Shown in pieces: positions 52,705 to 61,821 of a DNA stretch of 64,000 nt (the first letter of the stretch is position 1; the number at the start of each line of letters is the position of its first letter). Below the pieces are notes generated by a model. It ran no database searches and was not told the origin of the DNA. It saw only the letters and a list, made by a program, of their open reading frames with translations. The position numbers and the translations under genes are program-made. Origin of the DNA: Pyronema omphalodes (lineage: Eukaryota > Ascomycota > Pezizomycetes > Pezizales > Pyronemataceae). The stretch lies in NCBI GenBank assembly GCA_024516155.1, contig JAJJXM010000013.1:124001-188000 (forward strand), in the 5' to 3' direction.

Positions 52705-53555
52705 TCGCTCAAGTTGGATGGGCTGTAGCTTGAAAAGGTAATATATACATGGTAGGCATGCTGTTAATTGTAGGCGGCTTCATTGGAGGGGTTCACTCCA
52801 CAGTTATGTGTTATTGAACGGTTCGGTTAAAAAGAGGTGGTTATTGAATATGCCATCTAGGCGCCGCATTTATCGTCTTAAAAGCCCCACCGTTATAGTA
52901 TTTTGAGTCATTTTCAGACTTTCGTTTATTGGGTCCTAAACTTTTAACACGATACTGAGCGCTAAGCACGAGACGGGTCAGAAGCAGTCTTCCAGTGTTT
53001 TTCACAGCGAAAACAATAAGATTCAGAAAACTAGACAAGATTTTAGAAACGGTTTTAACTTTAATAATCGGCATTCAGGCATGCCCGGCTATGTTAAAGA
53101 AACATGTTGTCGCTGCAATATTCATCAAACGGTCCTTCTGTGGGTTCGGTTTATGAAAGCGCGCTATAATCGGCCCCAATAAATGTAGTGTGAAACCCTC
53201 CTGGTAGTACTCGCCTTAGTACAACAAAATATTATAATCAATCATTAGAACTAAAAATTATTGTGTTATATGTGATTATTACTTTCTCATGTGTATTGCG
53301 ATAAATCATTGTACTCAATAGGTATTGCGGGTATATTATTGTTCTTTTCTGGTGACTTACCTGATGTAACGATGTTTTAATCCGAATTATCCACGCTGTA
53401 ATTTCGTTCTTTTCCTGCTGTAATATTTTTGTGTTATCTACAATATTTGATTCTGGTATATCCTGGTATGTTCTGGTATATGAAAATGTCAAAAATGACC
53501 AAGAAAGTGAGAACATTTAGAGCAACTAAGTGATATTCCCTGTCTAAATCACAAG
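52705..53555. other. Intergenic, nothing recognised
   Basis: AT-rich, with short ORFs only and no paralogous segment noticed. Confidence 0.5.
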
Positions 53556-53559
53556 TGCA

Positions 53560-54350
53560 AAACATATAGCGGCAAACTGCATAGAAACCACCATGCCACC
53601 TGTACCATACGGGATTGTTTCAGCAGAGTTAGAATACATCGATATTGTGCGTACGGAATAATAATCAGACCATCGACGCCAAAAATGAGATAATCAAACA
53701 AATACAGACAGTTTGAAATCCGAGTAATGAAGATCATGACCATTGCCGACAACATCAGATCACCTCACTACCACAGCCTGCTACAAATATACTTCTTTCC
53801 TCTTCCATATGTAATGCTCACTTCTAACTGGTATTTTTCGGCCCTTGTAAATTTCGAAATCAGATGCTTGACTTACCCTTCTTATTTTCACCCCCCCCCC
53901 CCCCCGCCCCAAAAAAAAAGGCAAATCAAAAGATGTAGTAACCATTCCATTAAAGTTTTGACCCGTACCACCATTGTACCCTTATCCGCTGAGAGTATCA
54001 CTTGGAGATTAGCATTTCCCGCGATAACAATCATAACATGTGCACCAATGTGTGATGTCCTGCTCTCATCGTCACGGCATAAGCACCTTACAATGTTAGT
54101 CAATTAGCTACTATTCCTCCGCTAGATCTTGAAAATTAGTGTGTGTTAAAGACAACATTCTACTGCGAATCCATGAACATACGGATTCATTATGGGAGTG
54201 CAGTAAAAACTGAATGACGAGGAACAATGTCGCGTTCCGGTGGTTACCCCTAAATTTCGCAGTAGTACCAAGCTGTCGGAGCGGAGTCTAACAGTTGACG
54301 TGCGTCATGCGGTAGGAACGTTTCCTGTCACAATCATGAAGGTATCAGTC
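53560..54350 (-). pseudogene. Gene X copy 3, decayed
   Basis: The minus strand keeps ARQLLDSAPTAWYYCEI (then stop codons) at about 54300-54240, matching ARRLLDLAPTPWYYFDT of copy 1, and CRDDESRTSHIGAHVM at about 54075, matching WREDENRTLHIEPEVI. A C17-type run lies at 53891-53906. No open reading remains across the blocks. Confidence 0.5.
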
Positions 54351-54598
54351 ATCAACACATAACATCACTCGTTTTTATCATTTTTGTCGAGGTAAACTTA
54401 ACTTTTTGTTGTAACTCAATACAGTTGACTTTTTGAAGCTGTCCAGATATATAGGTCGTCAATAGATATTGTAAACACATCATTCATTCGTTAAATATCA
54501 GGGGACAAGACGGAAGTAATTTCCGTGGGTCAACATCTGACATCGAGTGACGGGTCGTGAGACGAAACTCGGTACGTTTAGCGCCCTACAAAGTCTGT

Positions 54599-55051
54599 AT
54601 GAAATATCACTCGCTGCCCACAAAATGTGGTTCAGTAGGACCATATGATACCGGAACACGCCTACCCACCACACATATTCTGTGCACCGCAATTTGGCTG
54701 CGCGGAAATGGTATTATCTGCCTAGAGGTGTACAAAGATGTTCAGAGACATGTTCGACCACGGTCTATCTTTGATTCTGGATTGAACACAAACATTCGAA
54801 AATTTGATGGTCGAGCGTGCCCAAACGCCAAGAGATTCTGCTATTTCAGTGAGCGAGGAGGCATCACGTCCATTCCTGTAACTGTAAAGCGCATCATCGC
54901 CTGCAAGCATCGGTCAGAGAAGTACAGATGTAAGTTATCCCATGAAATCAGAGATTCCTATGGAACAGTGAACAGCATCTATGTCAATGGATGTTCATTT
55001 TATTGGCCTGAGACGATTTCGATTGGGGTGGACAAATTGCATTATCTCTAA
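54599..55051 (+). CDS. Gene Y, unrecognised 150-residue ORF
   Basis: A plus-strand ORF from ATG 54599 (MKYHSLPTKCGSVGPYDTGT) to TAA 55051; the frame is open 14 codons further upstream. Contains CPNAKRFCYFSERGGITSIP, IIACKHRSEKYRCKLSHEIR and NGCSFYWPETISIGVD, with about eight Cys. No signal peptide, domain or full paralog seen; only the 5' flank resembles 24150-24220. Ends 57 bp before gene Z on the same strand. Could be a real small protein or one exon. Confidence 0.4.
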   Translation: MKYHSLPTKCGSVGPYDTGTRLPTTHILCTAIWLRGNGIICLEVYKDVQRHVRPRSIFDSGLNTNIRKFDGRACPNAKRFCYFSERGGITSIPVTVKRIIACKHRSEKYRCKLSHEIRDSYGTVNSIYVNGCSFYWPETISIGVDKLHYL

Positions 55052-55108
55052 CAAGAGGTTCTCCTCTAGTGCGTTGGACACTCAAATCCCGCTACATCTA
55101 CAGCAACA

Positions 55109-55825
55109 ATGCGACGAAGAATGAATCCCAAGAAGATGTCTCGGCCAAATAACAAAGCGCAAATTCTGAAGCAGAAGATACAACAATCGCATCAAGACGC
55201 AGTCCTTGCATCAAACAGAGCGTTGCAAGCATCAATACCGCAGAATACAACAACATCCAGACAATCACTTCACAAACGGTTAAAGCATCACCTAGCGACT
55301 CGCAAGCTTTCAGGATTAGTAAAGCTCCAGGAAACCTGTGAAATGTCCTACATGTTGCTTTTCCAGACCACCCAACACAGAAATCGCGCGCTGGACAAGA
55401 TCAGAGCAGGCAGTATTTGCCATTATGGGACACTCACCCCGATAGTTGCTTATGCAGTCGGAGATCCCATCTTCACGCCCACTTCATCATGGTCCATTTG
55501 CGGAAGCTTCATCTCCTCTTCGTCTGACATCCGTGATGCAGTGATCGAGCACCTTAAATCTCACGCACCCACTTTACAAACCTCCTTCGTCGTGCGGGAG
55601 TACACCGAATACGGATATGGAATTGGGGAATGGGCAGTCCGATTCAATAGTCCTACACCTATCTTCTGTGAAGAAATGAAGTTGGGTGCAGGTATTGCTT
55701 TCCTTACGTCGTCACAGGGAAATACATGTCGGTCATGTAAGAATGAAGGACACAACATCTTTGACTGCACCAATCCGGGAATCCGTAACCTTCACCAGGA
55801 AGTCGTTTCCGGAGCCACGGGTTAG
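55109..55825 (+). CDS. Gene Z, CCHC zinc-knuckle protein (gag-like?)
   Basis: A 238-residue ORF with a true ATG. The N-terminus is basic and Gln-rich (KMSRPNNKAQILKQKIQQSH). The middle is folded-looking (SYMLLFQTTQHRNRALDKIR, SSDIRDAVIEHLKSHAP, VREYTEYGYGIGEWAVRFNS). Near the end is CRSCKNEGHNIFDC, an exact CX2CX4HX4C knuckle. The order, alpha/beta domain then a single knuckle, is that of retroelement gag/ORF1 proteins, but no pol, LTR or tail is adjacent. It may be a domesticated gag-like gene, an isolated relic or a host RNA-binding protein. Intact. Confidence 0.55.
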   Translation: MRRRMNPKKMSRPNNKAQILKQKIQQSHQDAVLASNRALQASIPQNTTTSRQSLHKRLKHHLATRKLSGLVKLQETCEMSYMLLFQTTQHRNRALDKIRAGSICHYGTLTPIVAYAVGDPIFTPTSSWSICGSFISSSSDIRDAVIEHLKSHAPTLQTSFVVREYTEYGYGIGEWAVRFNSPTPIFCEEMKLGAGIAFLTSSQGNTCRSCKNEGHNIFDCTNPGIRNLHQEVVSGATG

Positions 55826-55949
55826 GGTGCTTACAAGTTGGATACTCAGAGGGACAATGATGATGGCAAGATTAGATGATGAGAAGCTGGATGCGTCTTT
55901 AGCCTTCATGAAATTGGAAAGAAATAATAGATGACGTCTTCTACGCTGA

Positions 55950-56500
55950 ATATGTAAAGGCCTTTCACCACTGCAGTCCATATCGTGAACGTCCCTTGCT
56001 GGAGAGCACTGTTTCGCACTGATTAATACATGTATTGCTTTCACAGTATCCACGCAGATGAATAATCAGTCGGTGAAGGGCAGTCAATCTTCGATGAACC
56101 AGTTGAAGGATAAAGAAGTCTCGGTGGCAGGTGCTTCTTGCCGACTCCATAAACAACCAATGATTTGAAGTCGCTGATAGTATAAAAAACTATATGAGAA
56201 ATGAAAAGAGTAGTGACAACATGTGATCCTCTCAGGCACCATAACGGACAACAAGCGATGTGCCGCTGCAATCCGACGAGCTTCGCTGTAACCCCAGTGA
56301 GAGGTCATTAAAGGAGCAATAATCGTTTTCAGACTCTACGATTCAGTAGGATCTTTTCACAATTCATTGACCATGGTTTTCATCTTACCATCAGTTCGTT
56401 GTGTTCAAGGATCACTGGATATCAACCACAATGACGGTCACGATACTGGATGTGCGCTGTGAAATCACTTCCGGAATGGTTGATGTCGTTAACCTGGCGC
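55950..56500. repeat. Segmental duplication, partner at 60050-60420
   Basis: GTGATCCTCTCAGGCA...ACAACAAG...GTGCCGCTGCAA and the following about 230 bp align with 60160-60390, both lying between F-box-linked modules. Short minus-strand ORFs across it (PERITCCHYSFHFSYSFLYY versus PERITGCHNTFYFLYISFMY) also align at amino-acid level, so an old coding exon is possible. Confidence 0.55.
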
Positions 56501-56689
56501 TCCAGCACAGTTGTTATTTGCAAAATGAACAAAAAAAAGTGAAAGAAAAAACTGTATTCCCAAATACCGCCATCCAAACATGAAGATATCGTTCCGAAGC
56601 CCGTTACATAGAAACAAGAAAATTAGAAACTACATCGACGTTAGTTTTGACAAATCGGTCAAATCAAATAAGATAATTCTTTTCGTACC

Positions 56690-58460
56690 TTAATCAGAAT
56701 CTGTTCCCCAGTCTGAGCCCGGTTCTGATTGCTTTTCCCAAGAGGAGGTGGTATACGCGCCACTTCCTTCCCAGTCAATCTCTAATCTCGTACAAATTGC
56801 AGCAAGTCTTTCTGATACTTTGTCTATGATCTCGTTTGATATTAATCTCCAGCATTCGTCATCAATACTGATCCTGCAGAGGTTCCTTAATGCCCCGCTC
56901 TCCTTGGCAAGCGCTACATCTTCAAGCCACCCATAAGGTCTCCTGATGATCTCTGAAAATAGGTTGTATTGGAATTCCTCATTCTTGTTGTTTTGTCGAG
57001 ATCCCAAAAGCATATTATGCGGATCACGATGGTAGAACTCTAAAGACTCAAGATTTGCAGGCAAAAGTCTGAGAAGACTGAAATCATCGGGCCAGTCCAT
57101 AGATGATAATGGGACCAGCGATCCCAAAGTTGTTGAGATATGGCGGAGTTGCGGAAAATCGTTGAAAGGTCCGATTCCTCCGTCGGTACACGAAATGCCT
57201 TCGCATTCAACATTAATATCGATCTCCTCGATCGTCTTCCGTACGAGTCTCAAGGCCTTTCGCATGATTGATGCGTTGAGAAGATCGGATTCAAATGCCG
57301 TCAGATTCTTCAACTTCGGACAGCACTGCAGAAGTTGCAAAATACATTGCGAAGTCTCTTTCCCATACCTTATCTGAATGCTGATCGTTTTTAGAGAGTG
57401 CAAGACGGGCAGGATCTCAGGTGTTGCTCTAGCCAGGAACATATCACTAAGCATGATAAGATATTTCAGGCCGGGTGTGAACCGGAGAAAGCAAAATATA
57501 TTCCAGTCGTTCTTGGCGGACTTGTAATAGTATTCATCATTTTCGAGCCTGTAAATCCGGTGGCGGTCATAATCTCGTTTTATTGACTGCCAAACCAATC
57601 TTTTCACCGATCTCAGTGGCATTCGGGTCCAGATATGATGTGCCCATTCTGTAAAGATATACGAATATCGGCCTCCGATGTACCCGCGGAATACAAGCAA
57701 ATTTAAGTTGGTAAGACGCGACAGCAGAAGTGGAGTACACATGTGCTCGTATACCTTCGACATGTCACGCAGTCCAGATGGATGTAATGGATAATCAAAT
57801 GCTTTTCCTGTCGTTTTTCTTAGGTCAACGTCTTCAACTAACCTTGAGAAGATTTTGATCGTTTTGGAGTTCTTTTATGCTGTACTGAAACGGTTTAAAG
57901 TCATGGTTGAGGGTCTCATCGTAGTTGAGGTGCTTGATGCATGTTGCGAGACTCGGGTTCACAGCAATGAGACGTAGAAGCTCCCGAACATCATGCGTGA
58001 CTGTAGTTTTAACACAGTCCTTACGCGGTATCCGAATTGAATTGTAGACGACTGGTTGAAGAAGGTAACGGAATCCGCGATTCACAAGCCTCAGGTTGAG
58101 TAAATCCGGGTTGCAGGTTGCAGCGTTAGGTACTCTCAAGAAACCAATGATGATATTGAGAACATCGGTTGGGCATGTCGACAAGGATGCCGTGGAGGTT
58201 GATAATGAGGTTTTCTTCTTTTTGTTTTTTGTCTTCCGCTTTTTGCGTTTCGCCTGGGAGGTAGACGGATGTTTTGTCTCTCCTTCGAATTCGGGTTGCT
58301 CAGGTACTGACTTGCATGATTCCTGTTTGACGTGGGATGTTGCAACTTCTCTGTGTGTTTTAAAATCTTCCTGGAGCCGTATCATCTTTTGGGATCCGTT
58401 CTTTTGTGTATTCTCGCGTTGCGGCTGTAGATCCAGCGTTCTTCCTTGCTTTTTTTGCCA
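56690..58460 (-). pseudogene. F-box/LRR gene H
   Basis: 58385-57834 carries the Lys-rich linker (QAKRKKRKTKNKKKK), the F-box LSTCPTDVLNIIIGFLRV ... LRLVNRGFRYLLQP and LLRLIAVNPSLATCIKHL. 57763-56690 carries the LRR region to a short acidic end (SEPGSDWGTDSD). Between them, near 57855, a lost base shifts frame (LQNDQNLLKVS versus LKTDHKIFSKL in F). The spliced start gives MAKKARKNAGSTAATRE, but an indel near 58400 puts it out of frame with the F-box. Two indels only, so decay is recent or one or both are assembly errors. Confidence 0.87.
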
Positions 58461-58586
58461 CTAGAACTCAACTCGTCGTATTAGATATACTATACTTTGA
58501 TCCGCAATGCATTCGGGTCGCATTATTGGCACACGCAGATACGCAAGCGTTGTTTTCGAAACGATTGATTAGGATGGAAAACTTAC
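58461..58586 (-). other. Intron 1 of F-box gene H (126 nt)
   Basis: TTACAAA|GTAAGTT donor and GTTCTAG|TGGCAAAA acceptor; joined ACAAATGGCAAAA, making the ATG with Ala at codon 2. Confidence 0.78.
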
Positions 58587-58682
58587 TTTGTAATTTTGAC
58601 ATTCGGTTTGTGAAGACAGAACGTGTCGTGGAGTGTAATGAAATTAAGGTGACTGACGTTTCCAACTATCGTTGTAAGGGTC

Positions 58683-58694
58683 TGTCTTAACGCC
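58683..58694 (-). promoter_or_regulatory. F-box family promoter box, gene H
   Basis: The minus strand reads TGGCGTTAAGACAGACCCTTA, a variant of TGGCGCCAAGACAGACTCTTATA. Confidence 0.55.
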
Positions 58695-58699
58695 AGGTC

Positions 58700-59600
58700 G
58701 AGCTCAGCCATCGCGGTTTTACATTCTGGTTGTTGAAAAGCCGCCTAGGGCTCTGGTGTCTCAGCCACAATCAGGGTTCAGGTCACCCACCCGTGCACAC
58801 CGTTAGGGTTGATGTGACTTGATCATGGAGGTGGAGGTTCCACATTAGGCATATTCCTTTCAGTACGATACGTGGTCTTAGATCCGTACCGCTACGAATA
58901 AACACTGACCACTACCTCCACCTGATCGTTCCCTGCTTAATTCAACACTGGTGTTCTTCGAAAAAAGTAAAAACAGTTTATTATTGAACTTGATCCTTAC
59001 ATATATTCGTTACATATACTGTAGGGGGTAATCCCGATGCTACGTAGGCGCACTTTCCCTTCCGCTATGTCATCGCGGTGCGGCGTGTCAAGAGAGACAT
59101 GCATTTTACTCCAGAAATATGCTATATCCTATCATTGAAAGCTCAGACGTCGTTACTGTGATTCATATGCTGACGTTGCTGATTAGGATTCCTATGTATG
59201 ACAAATATTGACCGGACCAGCGCAGTGACAATGTCCGTTTCCTCATGACTCTCCGTGTCACTTACCGGGGGATACGTTCTTCAGCAAAAGTTACTGCTGT
59301 TGAGGTATAAGGCCCTTCCATCCGTTGCTACAGCACCCACACGATTCTCTTTCAGCACAGCACGTGTGGACATTCCATGAAGATAATTCCAGGGTACATT
59401 CCGTCCGGAGGACAATCCCATTGCCGGCAATCATTGATAGATTATGAAAACTCAGACTAGCAGCCATTAACGTAGGCCCCCGAATCAGGCTTCGTCTGGT
59501 GGTTTTCTGTACTCGACACATATTTCACATTTTTATGTGTGACGACGCAATTAACTCACCATGAAACTGCACAGGAGGATATATTAATACAAGTGAATAG
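58700..59600. other. Upstream flank of F-box H; empty site of the foldback element
   Basis: 58990-59130 aligns with 44230-44340 and 59430-59530 with 45488-45560, so this is the F-box F upstream region without the foldback insertion (TA at 59438-59439). No gene supported. Confidence 0.55.
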
Positions 59601-59613
59601 AAACCATCACCGG

Positions 59614-59880
59614 CTAAAGCTTTTCGTAACCATATTCTTCATCATATGAAAGAGAAGCGTCGGTAATTTTGCAGTTACCGATTTTCAATGATGAATCGTC
59701 GCTGACCACTATCGCCAGCGCGGTGATATCGGGTGCGCGTGCCCCTACCATCGCGGTATGCGCTATACCTGGTTGCTTACAGCCCCCTGAAGCAGGGGCG
59801 CATTCAAGTGATTGACAACACCATTTATACGTCCTGCCATCAAGACATGGCAATGATAGCTGTTGTTGGAATTTATCCAT
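59614..59880 (-). CDS. Small Cys-containing hypothetical protein (88 aa)
   Basis: Minus-strand ORF with ATG at 59880. The N-terminal half has CLDGRTYKWCCQSLECAPAS and GGCKQPG (five Cys in 25 residues), and the C-terminal half has DITALAIVVSDDSSLKIGN. No obvious signal peptide, no paralog in the window and no recognised family. It sits between F-box H and a CGACG element. Coding status rests on the open frame and Cys spacing only. Confidence 0.3.
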   Translation of the reverse strand: MDKFQQQLSLPCLDGRTYKWCCQSLECAPASGGCKQPGIAHTAMVGARAPDITALAIVVSDDSSLKIGNCKITDASLSYDEEYGYEKL

Positions 59881-59929
59881 GAGTTAATCCGTACTTTATT
59901 CATTCGTGACAATGTTGACAACGCGTTGT

Positions 59930-60045
59930 CTCATGCGTCGTGTGCACCGCGGCACGATGCAACGCTACACGACGCGAATCCCTGCCAACGCTACTTGAGA
60001 CGACCATTGATAGGCTCGCTTAGATTGCGTGTGCATTAGCGCCAT
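59930..60045 (+). repeat. CGACG element, copy 5
   Basis: GTGCACCGCGGCACGATGC, CACGACGCGAATCCCTGCC and GCTCGCTTAGATTGCGTG...GCATTAGCGCCAT; about 1.25 kb upstream of F-box H. Confidence 0.65.
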
Positions 60046-60049
60046 CGGG

Positions 60050-60980
60050 TGACCAACATCAAATTTCGTGGAAACGACGCCAATAAACAGCATGTGCAAA
60101 ATAAGAACGAGGAAATGACAATACATAAAAGAAATATATAAGAAGTAAAAAGTGTTGTGACAGCCTGTGATCCTCTCAGGCATTATACCAGACAACAAGT
60201 GAAGTGCCGCTGCAACCTGACGAGCTCAGCTGTAAGACTGTTTATTTCGATGAGAGGTAATTAAGGGGGCAGAAATGGTATTGAAATCTACGATTCAGTA
60301 GTATTCTTTTGCATTCAATTGTGTGCATCTTACCGTCAGTTCGGTGTGTTCCTGGATCAAACGATATTAACCACAACTACTGCTACCATAGTATTTTTGT
60401 TTTCAACGGCGTTCCATGCGTTCATTACTGTCCAACGGGAAACAGTATGAAACTCAAGAAGATTGTGTGTTGCGCCCTTCAGCACAACTCCGTCAAAATA
60501 TTGTGAAAAGAAATATTCCTAGTTTCATTATAATGGTTGACTTCTGGCATTACATCGGTGTTCAATGTTTACCACCGTGACATTCATAGCAATACTTCAC
60601 ATCCAGGAGTAAAGTGTAATGTCAATCGCTTTTGTGGTAACGCTCCGAAGGCTTTATAACCCTCATTTTAATGTGTTCATAACGCCAGTGGGGATTCCCG
60701 TGGTTGAAGCTATTGGCCTATCCTTTCGTGATCGCATATATGCAGTCAGTAGTAACGTAATTATGCTTCATCGCGCATCAAAATATCGAATACCGGTTGC
60801 ATTGACACAAAACAACACACTATCCAATTCAAAGCAAATACTGGTCGACACTTTAGCCCTTTTTGACAGGAAAATCTGATTTTGTTGCTAAAAGTACTCC
60901 TTAATCTTTGTTTTTAAATACCGTTGCAGGTCATCGAGCAGTCCATGATGCCGTCATCCCTAAATTTTGAGTCAGTCACC
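60050..60980. other. Intergenic; partner of segment 55950-56500 and one small ORF
   Basis: 60050-60420 is the segmental duplicate. A plus-strand ORF at 60619-60879 (86 codons, true ATG; RRLYNPHFNVFITPVGIPVV, then LSFRDRIYAVSSNVIMLH) has no paralog or domain; I do not treat it as established. Confidence 0.4.
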
Positions 60981-60989
60981 GACAGGAGC

Positions 60990-61085
60990 TGATGCAGGCG
61001 CAACTTAAGCGAGCCCGCCGGCTGTGGTGTCAAGGAGTGTTAGCAGGGATTCGCATTCCGTCGCGTGGCGTCCTGCGGCAGTGCA
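60990..61085 (-). repeat. CGACG element, copy 6 (reverse orientation)
   Basis: AACTTAAGCGAGCCCG, GCAGGGATTCGCATTCC, GTCGCGTGGCGTC; about 650 bp upstream of F-box I, oriented as copy 2 is to F-box E. Confidence 0.65.
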
Positions 61086-61189
61086 GAAGACAACGTGAGG
61101 TATGTGCCACACGAAATCTTTTTTATTACCTCGCCAATGTACATCAAATGTAGCACTTACCCCATAGATAAATATTAACCGCAGGTGTG

Positions 61190-61520
61190 CGTCCGGTTTT
61201 CACCCCCGTCGTCCACCCTTCTTCTGTCCTCTCTTGTCTCGCCGTTCTTATCTCCCCTCTCCTCCATTATCCTCCTCCACGCTGCGTACCCCCCGAACAC
61301 TTGTTGTAGTTCGCCTAAGGCTTTAGCTCCTAGGTGGAGGATGGATGTTCTTCTCGCTTACATTGTTCTCGTTTGCTCGCACTACACTTGCTTTCTACAC
61401 TCATCAATATACGCATCATCCTCCTACACTTTCTCTCTGTCTCTCGTTCTTCTCTCGTGTCCTTCCACGCTTGTTATCTCACCCCGTTCTCCTTTCTTAC
61501 TTCCATGTTCTACTCCGTCG
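61190..61520 (+). repeat. Pyrimidine-rich stretch
   Basis: Strongly C/T-biased on the plus strand (CTCTCTTGTCTCGCC..., TCTCTCGTTCTTCTCTCGTG). ORFs here are Ser/Leu/Pro artefacts of the composition. Absent from the matching flank of F-box E. Confidence 0.5.
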
Positions 61521-61724
61521 TCTTCTTTACGGTGAAACATAAGTTCTGTATTTCCTCGCAACATAGTTCCGTAGCTGAAGGGTGCTGTGACTTCGAGGGA
61601 AAGGAATTCTCTCTCTCTCGTGACATAGAAAACCCAAAGCTTTATGGGTCAAGAATGATGGTAAAACGGGTTTAATAGCCGGATGCACGCCAGGATGGAA
61701 CATTCGGGTGGCTGAGACTGTCCC

Positions 61725-61750
61725 GGCGCCAAGGCAGACTCTTATATAAA
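61725..61750 (+). promoter_or_regulatory. F-box family promoter, gene I (box plus TATATAAA)
   Basis: GGCGCCAAGGCA at 61725-61736 and a strong TATATAAA at 61743-61750, then about 72 bp of exon 1 to the donor at 61823. Confidence 0.75.
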
Positions 61751-61821
61751 TCACCGGAAAAGCCAATCCCTTCTACACGACACTTTCGAGCTCTGCACAC
61801 CTCTAACTTAAAACCTTCGAA

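Noticed and set aside
53888..53910. C-run/G-run at 53.9 kb and G-run at 30.08 kb as regulatory G-quadruplexes
   Set aside because: Single homopolymers in decayed or mobile DNA, not conserved in paralogs.
61190..61520. 116-codon Ser/Leu-rich ORF as a secreted protein
   Set aside because: Produced by a pyrimidine-rich tract; three overlapping frames look alike.
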